DNA from: JAKAWQ01 sp035509315
GTDB taxonomy: Bacteria; Pseudomonadota; Alphaproteobacteria; Acetobacterales; Acetobacteraceae
Direction: 5' to 3'
Assembly (NCBI GenBank): GCA_035509315.1
Contig: DATJLS010000080.1
Location: 124,001-188,000 of the forward strand
Length of the DNA stretch: 64,000 bases
How positions within the stretch are numbered: position 1 is the stretch's first letter; each line of letters opens with the position of its first letter. The translations under genes and the position numbers were made by a program. Below, one piece after another: positions 58,618 through 64,000 of this stretch. The notes below the pieces were generated by a model. The model was not told where the DNA came from and did no database searches. It saw only the letters and a list, made by a program, of their open reading frames with translations.

Positions 58618-60366
58618 ATGTCAGGATTGGTGGAGATTCGGCCGCCGGCGATTCGCGTCCTTCCCGAGCAGATCGCCAACCGGATCGCGGCGGGCGAGGT
58701 GATCGAGCGGCCGGCCGCGGCGGTTAAGGAGCTGGTCGAGAATGCGCTCGATGCCGGCGCCACCCGGATCCGCGTCTCGCTCACCGATGGCGGGATCACG
58801 GCGATCGAGGTGAGCGACGACGGGACCGGCATCGCCACCGACGAATTGGCGCTTGCCGTCCAGCGCCACGCCACCTCGAAGCTCTTAAATGACGATCTCG
58901 TCCGCATCACCACGCTCGGGTTCCGCGGCGAGGCGCTCCCCTCGATCGGCGCGGCCGCGCGGCTTGCCATCACCTCCCGTTCGCGCGACGCGCCGCATGC
59001 AAGCCGGATCCGTGTCGAAGGCGGACGGGTCATGGAGGTCGCGCCGGCGGCGGGACCGAAGGGCACCCATGTGCTCGTCGCCGATTTCTTTTTCGCAACA
59101 CCTGCCCGGCGGAAATTCCTCAAACATCCGCGCACCGAAGCGGAGCATGCGGAAGCGGTCGTCCGCCGCCTCGCCCTCGCCGCTCCCGGCGTGGCCTTCC
59201 GGCTCGAGATGGATGGGCGCACGCTGTTCGATCTGCCGCCGCAGGAGACGCCTTCGCGGGTCGCCTCCTTGCTGGGGTCGGATGCCTCTTCCTCGCTGAT
59301 TCCGATTGCAGCCGAGCGGGGGGCGATGTGCCTGACCGGCTTCGCCGCCGCGCCGGCGGTGACGCGCGCGACCGCTTCCGGGCAGTTCATGGTGGTGAAT
59401 GGCCGCCCGGTCAGCGACCCTGTGCTCAAGGCCGGCATCCGGGTCGCTTATCGGGCCGCGATCACGGCCGGCCGCCATCCCGTCGCGGCACTCTATCTCG
59501 CGCTGCCGGCCGAAGAGGTGGACGTCAATGTCCATCCGGCCAAGATCGAGCTGCGGTTCCGCGACCCGGCCGCCGTCCGCTCTCTGGTGATCGGCGCGCT
59601 TTCCCGCGCTCTCGATGGAGGTGCGGGAATCGTCCCCACGCGGCCGCCCCCGCTCAGGCTCAGACCCCCTCCTCCAATGCCGGCCTCAAGGGAAGGCGTC
59701 CCGGCCGGCTTCGCCGAGCCCGCCCTGCCTTTCGAAGGCGCCCCTTCCGCGCGGGCCGTTCAGGCCCAGCCGCCGGACGCGGCGCATCCGCTCGGCGCCG
59801 CCATCGCGCAACTGTTCGATACTTACATTCTGGCGGTCACCAGCGAGGACGAGCTGGTGCTGGTCGATCAGCACGCCGCGCATGAGCGGCTCACTCATGA
59901 GAACCTGCGCGCGCAGCACCTGGCGGGCGGCGTGCGTGCGCAGTCGCTCCTTCTGCCGGCGGTTGTCGATCTGCCGCCTCGGGATGTCGCGAGGCTTGCC
60001 GCGCATCAGGAGGAGCTTGCCTCGCTCGGCCTCGAAATCGAGCCCTTCGGCCCGGGCGCGATGCTCGTCCGGGCGTTGCCGGCCTGCCTTGGTTCCACCG
60101 AACCTGCGCCGATCCTCCGCGATCTCGCAGACGAGCTTGCCGAAACGGGCGAGGGCACCGCGCTTGCCGCGCGGCTCGATGCGGTAATCGCGCGCATGGC
60201 CTGTCACGGGTCCGTCCGCGCCGGAAGACGGTTGTCGCAGCCCGAGATGGATGCGCTGCTGCGGCAGATGGAGGCGACGCCGCGGGCAGCCACCTGCAGC
60301 CACGGACGGCCGACCTTCCTCAAGCTTTCGAAGGCCGATTTCGAGCGCCTCTTCTCGCGCCGGTGA
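58618..60366 (+). CDS. mutL: DNA mismatch repair protein MutL
   Basis: The 582-residue GHKL ATPase has E-L-V-E-N-A-L-D-A-G-A-T-R (ATP/Mg), D-D-G-T-G-I, G-F-R-G-E-A-L-P-S-I and T-H-V-L-V-A-D-F-F-F-A-T-P-A-R-R-K-F-L. The C-terminal dimerisation domain contains D-Q-H-A-A-H-E-R-L-T-H-E, A-C-H-G-S-V-R-A-G and C-S-H-G-R-P-T. These match the DQHA(X)2E(X)4E, ACR and CPHGRP endonuclease motifs, so this MutL probably nicks DNA itself, as expected in MutH-less bacteria. ATG 58618 is preferred over the TTG at 58579. Confidence 0.95.
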   Translation: MSGLVEIRPPAIRVLPEQIANRIAAGEVIERPAAAVKELVENALDAGATRIRVSLTDGGITAIEVSDDGTGIATDELALAVQRHATSKLLNDDLVRITTLGFRGEALPSIGAAARLAITSRSRDAPHASRIRVEGGRVMEVAPAAGPKGTHVLVADFFFATPARRKFLKHPRTEAEHAEAVVRRLALAAPGVAFRLEMDGRTLFDLPPQETPSRVASLLGSDASSSLIPIAAERGAMCLTGFAAAPAVTRATASGQFMVVNGRPVSDPVLKAGIRVAYRAAITAGRHPVAALYLALPAEEVDVNVHPAKIELRFRDPAAVRSLVIGALSRALDGGAGIVPTRPPPLRLRPPPPMPASREGVPAGFAEPALPFEGAPSARAVQAQPPDAAHPLGAAIAQLFDTYILAVTSEDELVLVDQHAAHERLTHENLRAQHLAGGVRAQSLLLPAVVDLPPRDVARLAAHQEELASLGLEIEPFGPGAMLVRALPACLGSTEPAPILRDLADELAETGEGTALAARLDAVIARMACHGSVRAGRRLSQPEMDALLRQMEATPRAATCSHGRPTFLKLSKADFERLFSRR

Positions 60367-60467
60367 GACCATTCGCGCGCGGCCGGAAGCGCCTTGAATC
60401 AATTTGGCTTCTGGTGGATCGCTTCGCGATACCCCAAAGCCATGAAATTGATCGAGAAAACAAATCT

Positions 60468-60572
60468 GGAGCGGGATGCGTTCGGCAGTGCTCCCCCATT
60501 CCGCTCTCGGTCTTTGTTTTTCTCGCGCGATTCAGACCTCCGGTGATTTCGCCTTCAGTCATCACGCTCTAA
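60468..60572 (-). repeat. E-family intergenic repeat between mutL and the GMC gene
   Basis: Read on the minus strand it begins TTAGAGCGTGATGACTG, with module-1 arms GCGTGAT and ATCGCGC (one mismatch). The second module pairs GAGCGGGATG (60469-60478) with CATTCCGCTC (60497-60506), with one G-U-type pair. Here the repeat is about 100 bp from the mutL stop and does not supply a stop codon. Nothing else is seen in 60367-60467. Confidence 0.8.
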
Positions 60573-60653
60573 GCTCGCCCCGAATTGTCGGGAGGGTCGC
60601 GCGAATGGAAAGATCGCGGCGATTCGTTCAGGAAAATGGGCAGGAAATCGGGA

Positions 60654-62249
60654 ATGACGGACAGCACGATCGAAACCGATTTCGTCATCATAGGCGCCGG
60701 ATCGGCCGGCGCGGTGGCCGCGGCACGACTCTCCGAGGATCCGCGGACCGATGTCGTGCTGCTCGAAGCTGGAGGCGCCGATAAGAATGTCTGGATCCAT
60801 ATCCCGCTCGGCTACGGCAAGACGATCATCGATCCCAGTGTGAACTGGTGCTACGAGACCGAGCCCGATCTCGGCGGGCGGCGCTTCTTCTGGCCGCGGG
60901 GCAAGGTGCTTGGCGGTTCCTCGAGCATCAACGGCCTCATCTATATCCGCGGTCAGGCCGAGGACTTCGACCATTGGCGCCAGCTCGGCAACCAAGGCTG
61001 GTCCTACGAGGACGTGCTTCCCTATTTCCGGCGCGCGGAGGACCAGGAACGCGGCGGCGATGAACTTCACGGCGCGGGTGGCCCCCTCGCCGTCTCCGAT
61101 CTCAAGGATCACCATCCTATCTGTGAAGCCTTCATCGCGAGCGCGCTTGCGATCGGCATTCCGCGCAACGACGATTTTAACGGCGCCTCGCAGGAGGGCG
61201 TGGGCTATTACCAGCTCACCACCCGCAACGGAAGGCGCTGCTCGACCGCGGTCGGCTATCTCCGCCCGGCAGGCAAGCGCGCCAATCTGCGCGTGATGAC
61301 CAATTCGCTCGCCGAACGCATCCGCTTCGAGGGCAACCGCGCGGTGGGAGCCGAAGTCACGCGGGGCGGGGAGACACTCTTCGTCCGCGCGCGCCGCGAG
61401 GTCATCCTCAGCAGCGGAGCCATCAATTCGCCGCAGCTTCTCATGCTCTCCGGCATCGGCCCTGCCGCGCATCTTGCCGAGCATGGCATCGAGATCGTCG
61501 CCGATTTGCCTGGCGTCGGGCAGGACCTGCAGGACCATTATCAATCCCGGATCGTGCATCGCTGCCGCCTGCCGATCACCGTCAACGACATCATGCGAAG
61601 CTGGCCGAAAAAGATTGCCGCCGGCCTCGATTATCTTCTCTTCCGCCGCGGACCGCTCACGATCGCGGCCGGACAGGTCGGCCTCTTCGCCCGCACGCGC
61701 CCGGAGCTCGCCACGCCGGATGTGCAGTACCATTTCATCATCTTCTCGAACGACCGGCCCGCCGAAGGATTGCACAAATTTCCAGGATTCTCGACCACGG
61801 TCTGCCAGCTTCGACCCGAGAGCCGCGGAGAGATCAGGCTGCGCTCGCGCGATCCACATGCCTCACCCGCGATCCATCCCAATTATCTCGCAACCGAGCT
61901 TGACCGGCGCACGCTGATCGCCGGAATCCGTCTCGGCCGACGCATCGCGGAAGGCTCAACCATGCGCGCCCTGATCGAAGCGGAATATCTCCCCGGTGCC
62001 GGCGTCGAGACGGATGCGGAGCTCCTCGATTTCGCGAGGCGATATGGCGGCACTGTCTTCCATCCGACCAGCACCTGCCGCATGGGGCCAGACCCGATGG
62101 CGGTGGTGGACGCAAGATTGCGCGTGCGCGGGGTCGAGCGGCTGCGAGTTGCCGACGCCTCGATCATGCCCACGGTCGTTTCCGGCAACACCAACGCCGC
62201 CGCGATCATGATCGGTGAACGGGTCGCGGATTTCGCTCGCTCGTCCTGA
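60654..62249 (+). CDS. GMC-family FAD oxidoreductase (choline dehydrogenase-like)
   Basis: The 531-residue flavoenzyme has the N-terminal F-V-I-I-G-A-G-S-A-G-A-V-A-A-A-R motif, L-L-E-A-G-G, and the GMC signature 1 G-K-V-L-G-G-S-S-S-I-N-G. Signature 2 appears as S-S-G-A-I-N-S-P-Q-L-L-M-L-S-G-I-G-P. The catalytic His is in H-P-T-S-T-C-R-M-G and the end contains N-T-N-A-A-A-I-M-I-G-E-R. It oxidises an alcohol and probably reduces a quinone or cytochrome; choline is only one candidate. TTG 60585 and ATG 60636 lie upstream in frame; ATG 60654 gives the usual N-terminus. Confidence 0.88.
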   Translation: MTDSTIETDFVIIGAGSAGAVAAARLSEDPRTDVVLLEAGGADKNVWIHIPLGYGKTIIDPSVNWCYETEPDLGGRRFFWPRGKVLGGSSSINGLIYIRGQAEDFDHWRQLGNQGWSYEDVLPYFRRAEDQERGGDELHGAGGPLAVSDLKDHHPICEAFIASALAIGIPRNDDFNGASQEGVGYYQLTTRNGRRCSTAVGYLRPAGKRANLRVMTNSLAERIRFEGNRAVGAEVTRGGETLFVRARREVILSSGAINSPQLLMLSGIGPAAHLAEHGIEIVADLPGVGQDLQDHYQSRIVHRCRLPITVNDIMRSWPKKIAAGLDYLLFRRGPLTIAAGQVGLFARTRPELATPDVQYHFIIFSNDRPAEGLHKFPGFSTTVCQLRPESRGEIRLRSRDPHASPAIHPNYLATELDRRTLIAGIRLGRRIAEGSTMRALIEAEYLPGAGVETDAELLDFARRYGGTVFHPTSTCRMGPDPMAVVDARLRVRGVERLRVADASIMPTVVSGNTNAAAIMIGERVADFARSS

Positions 62250-62349
62250 CGCGGGACGAGATCGCTCGCGCTCCCCCATCCCGCTCTAGCCATTTGTTTT
62301 CTCGCGTGATTCAGACCCATGGAGAGTCCACCCTCGGTCATCACGCTCC
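62250..62349 (-). repeat. E-family intergenic repeat downstream of the GMC gene
   Basis: The element lies directly after the TGA of the GMC gene. Minus-strand order is GGAGCGTGATGACCGAGG, a GGTC-GAATCACGCGAGAAAACAAATGG core and a second hairpin in which GGGATGGGGG faces the GACGAG/CCCGC end. It is slightly eroded at the gene-side end, where the usual CTCTA is lost. Confidence 0.75.
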
Positions 62350-62374
62350 GGGAGTCGACGACGACAGAACGGGC

Positions 62375-62388
62375 GTTACGATCGTAAC
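62375..62388. promoter_or_regulatory. Perfect 14-bp palindrome
   Basis: GTTACGATCGTAAC reads the same on both strands. It lies in the 400-bp spacer upstream of the SDR gene and resembles a dimeric repressor site (TetR/MarR size), but no regulator gene is adjacent. The function is inferred from symmetry only. The remainder of 62350-62541 shows no gene. Confidence 0.35.
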
Positions 62389-62541
62389 TCGATTTCCGAT
62401 CGTCAGCCATGGCGCTGCCATCTGCCGAATCCAGATTCATCCTTGAGAATTTTGCCGCGGCGCGGCAGAGCCGGTTGGAGCCCGCGAGGGTAAGGGACAG
62501 GTCTTGATGCTGACCGTGGATTTCATTTTTGTGAGCAAGAA

Positions 62542-62611
62542 ACTGAAAATAAAGGGCTAATGTCCCGATTCCATCCGCATTCCAATGCGGCGTACTTCGG
62601 AATCGGGACAC
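62542..62611 (+). repeat. C-family intergenic repeat, copy 2
   Basis: The 70-bp element has 12-bp outer arms TGTCCCGATTCC (62561-62572) and GGAATCGGGACA (62599-62610), enclosing a perfect inner hairpin CCGCATT-CC-AATGCGG (62575-62590). The leader ACTGAAAATAAA is shared with copy 1. The pairing is better preserved than in copy 1. Confidence 0.82.
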
Positions 62612-62758
62612 TCGTCCGGCTGAAGCGGGCAGATTTTCAATCGTAAATCGTGTTTCGACGTGCTCCACCGCAAGCAGCATGGAAGCCTGCCGCAATTCAC
62701 CCTTCGTCACCCACAACACCACTCCTTACCGGCCATCCTTCACAGAGCGAGAAGTCTC

Positions 62759-63472
62759 TTGGAACCAGCGCAACGCGTTGCCGTGGTCACCGGTGCCTCA
62801 CAAGGGATCGGGACAGACTTGGTCAAAGGATTCACTGGTCTTGGCTACCAAGTTGTTGCCAATTCTCGGACCATCAAGCCGATTGCTTCTTCGAATGTGC
62901 TGACCGTCGCCGGTGACATCGCCGACCCGGAAACGGCTGACCGAATCGTCGAAGCTGCGATCAGTCGCTTTGGTCGTATCGATACCCTCGTGAATAACGC
63001 TTGCATATTCCTCTTCAAGCCACTCATCGAATATACGGACGCCGATCTTTCCACGTGTGTGGCCGTCAACCTGACGGGATTCTTCCACATCTCGCAGCGC
63101 GCGGCTGCCCGGATGCTCCAGCAAGGTCGTGGGCATATCGTCATCATCACGACCACTTTGGTCGATCAACCGATGGCGGCGGTGCCTGCTGTATTGGCCG
63201 CTTTGACCAAAGGGGGGCTCAATGCAGTCACGAGATCCCTGGCTCTCGAGTACGCCGAGAGGGGCGTTCGAGTGAATGCGGTATCGCCCGAAATTATCAA
63301 GACTCCCATGCACCGCACGGAAACTCATGATTTTCTTGCGACACTTCATCCCGTGGGACGGATGGGGACGATTGAAGAAATCGTCGATGCGGTATTGTAT
63401 CTTGAGAGCGTGGATTTCGTGACGGGAGAAATCCTGCATGTCGATGGCGGGCAGCACAGCGGGCGCTGGTGA
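62759..63472 (+). CDS. SDR-family protein lacking the catalytic tyrosine
   Basis: The SDR fold is clear: V-V-T-G-A-S-Q-G-I-G-T (nucleotide binding), A-G-D-I-A-D-P, V-N-N-A (about 82-85 of this frame), the V-S-P-E-I-I-K-T-P segment and the C-terminal V-D-G-G-Q-H-S-G. At the usual Tyr-x-x-x-Lys site the sequence reads A-A-L-T-K-G-G, so Lys is kept but Tyr is Ala, and the Ser position is in a T-T-T-L run. The start is uncertain: there is no good ATG near the fold start; TTG 62759 with GCGAGAAG before it is my choice, and the frame is open to 62660. It is probably in an operon with the nitronate monooxygenase gene. Confidence 0.72.
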   Translation: MEPAQRVAVVTGASQGIGTDLVKGFTGLGYQVVANSRTIKPIASSNVLTVAGDIADPETADRIVEAAISRFGRIDTLVNNACIFLFKPLIEYTDADLSTCVAVNLTGFFHISQRAAARMLQQGRGHIVIITTTLVDQPMAAVPAVLAALTKGGLNAVTRSLALEYAERGVRVNAVSPEIIKTPMHRTETHDFLATLHPVGRMGTIEEIVDAVLYLESVDFVTGEILHVDGGQHSGRW

Positions 63473-63532
63473 GTCTCTCTCTCTGAAACTCAAGATCGTG
63501 CCTCTCTCATCCTCAAATATCGGAGAAAGAGA

Positions 63533-64000
63533 ATGACAATATGGCCAGACCGATGCTCTCTCGATCTCCTCGGGATTGAATTGCCGATTGTTCAGGCTCC
63601 TATGGCAGGAGCTGTCACGTCCGCGATGGTGATCGCCGTCGCGGAGGCGGGGGGGCTCGGCTCGCTGCCCTGTGCGATCCTGAGCATGGATCAGATAAGA
63701 ACAGAACTTAGCACTGTTCGGGGGCGCACATCGAAGCCCGTAAATATGAATTTCTTCTGCCATCGGCCGCCTTCCATCGATGCCGCGCGCGAAGCGGCAT
63801 GGAGACGGCGCCTGAAACCTTACTATGTCGAGCTTGGACTCGATCCGGAAATGGCAACAAAAACGCCTGCGATTGAGCCGTTCGGCAGCGCGCATTGCGC
63901 GCTCGTGGAGGAATTGAAGCCCGAGGTCGTCAGTTTCCATTTCGGTCTCCCGGACAAAGACCTTCTGGCTCGCGTGAAGAAGACCGGGGCGAAAATCCTG
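63533..64000 (+). CDS. Nitronate monooxygenase (2-nitropropane dioxygenase) family, 5' part
   Basis: The frame from ATG 63533 is open to the end of the window (156 codons). GGAGAAAGAG provides a ribosome-binding site. The N-terminus L-P-I-V-Q-A-P-M-A-G-A-V-T, then A-E-A-G-G-L-G-S-L-P-C-A and V-N-M-N-F-F-C-H, are characteristic of the FMN-binding TIM barrel of the NMO/NPD family. It would oxidise alkyl nitronates or propionate-3-nitronate. It follows the SDR by 60 bp on the same strand. Codon use here is less GC-biased than in most of the window. Confidence 0.85.
   Translation, partial: MTIWPDRCSLDLLGIELPIVQAPMAGAVTSAMVIAVAEAGGLGSLPCAILSMDQIRTELSTVRGRTSKPVNMNFFCHRPPSIDAAREAAWRRRLKPYYVELGLDPEMATKTPAIEPFGSAHCALVEELKPEVVSFHFGLPDKDLLARVKKTGAKIL

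Noticed and set aside
1..64000. tRNA, rRNA or CRISPR loci
   Set aside because: No cloverleaf-like segment, rRNA-conserved stretch or regularly spaced direct repeats was found by eye in the intergenic regions. The dispersed repeats are scattered and structured, not arrayed.

Overview
The window is high-GC chromosomal DNA from an alphaproteobacterium, most likely a member of the Rhodospirillales/Acetobacteraceae. That placement rests on gene content and order (usg, alphaproteobacterial-type heme A synthase, lptF-lptG-lptD-surA-ksgA, cysD plus fused cysNC, metX-metW, DUF1244, DUF1127, gluQRS) and is an inference; no rRNA or tRNA gene is present to anchor it. Coding density is high, many neighbours overlap by 4 bp (ATGA/GTGA), and almost all genes are of the housekeeping or central-metabolism kind.

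Layout. 1-5.2 kb: 3' end of usg, a TVP38/DedA-like membrane protein, heme A synthase, TldD and a D-2-hydroxyacid dehydrogenase. 5.3-12.9 kb: an outer-membrane biogenesis block (lptF, lptG, lptD, surA), then ksgA and convergent gmk. 12.9-17.4 kb: an SDR, two glycosyltransferases that probably act together on a lipid-linked sugar, and a decayed sulfotransferase-like pseudogene. 17.6-20.8 kb: glycerate kinase-pyruvate kinase operon and DUF1244. 20.8-23.7 kb: chorismate mutase-hisC-like aminotransferase-prephenate/arogenate dehydrogenase operon (Tyr/Phe synthesis). 23.8-28.5 kb: metX-metW, an M19 dipeptidase, an aldo/keto reductase and a VOC protein. 28.5-36.3 kb: cysD-cysNC (sulfate activation) divergent from a three-gene molybdoenzyme resembling the sulfite:quinone oxidoreductase SoeABC, i.e. 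a sulfur-oxyanion locus. 36.3-40.4 kb: Asp/Glu racemase-like protein with a D-amino-acid dehydrogenase, then aminopeptidase P. 40.5-48.2 kb: DUF1127, an HtrA-like protein that has lost its catalytic triad, a double-GNAT protein, tandem aspartate aminotransferase paralogs, gluQRS, a carboxylesterase and an HNH endonuclease. 48.2-53.5 kb: a complete dppABCDF-type peptide ABC transporter. 53.5-55.5 kb: PP2C phosphatase, TssJ lipoprotein and a DUF6931-like protein, a fragment of a type VI secretion locus. 55.7-64 kb: an HSL-type esterase, a GT39-like membrane glycosyltransferase, mutL, a GMC oxidoreductase, and a less GC-rich end with an SDR and the start of a nitronate monooxygenase.

The most unusual feature is a set of small dispersed intergenic repeats. 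At least three families are present (called B, E and C here), each built from nested inverted repeats and usually placed directly against gene ends. In five genes (ksgA, gmk, cysNC, pepP, the 46.5-kb carboxylesterase) the TAG stop codon lies inside the repeat terminus, and in two genes (surA, dppB) the apparent start codon lies inside a repeat. The ksgA-gmk intergenic region consists entirely of one B and one E copy. These look like mobile or formerly mobile, structure-forming elements that have repeatedly taken over gene boundaries.
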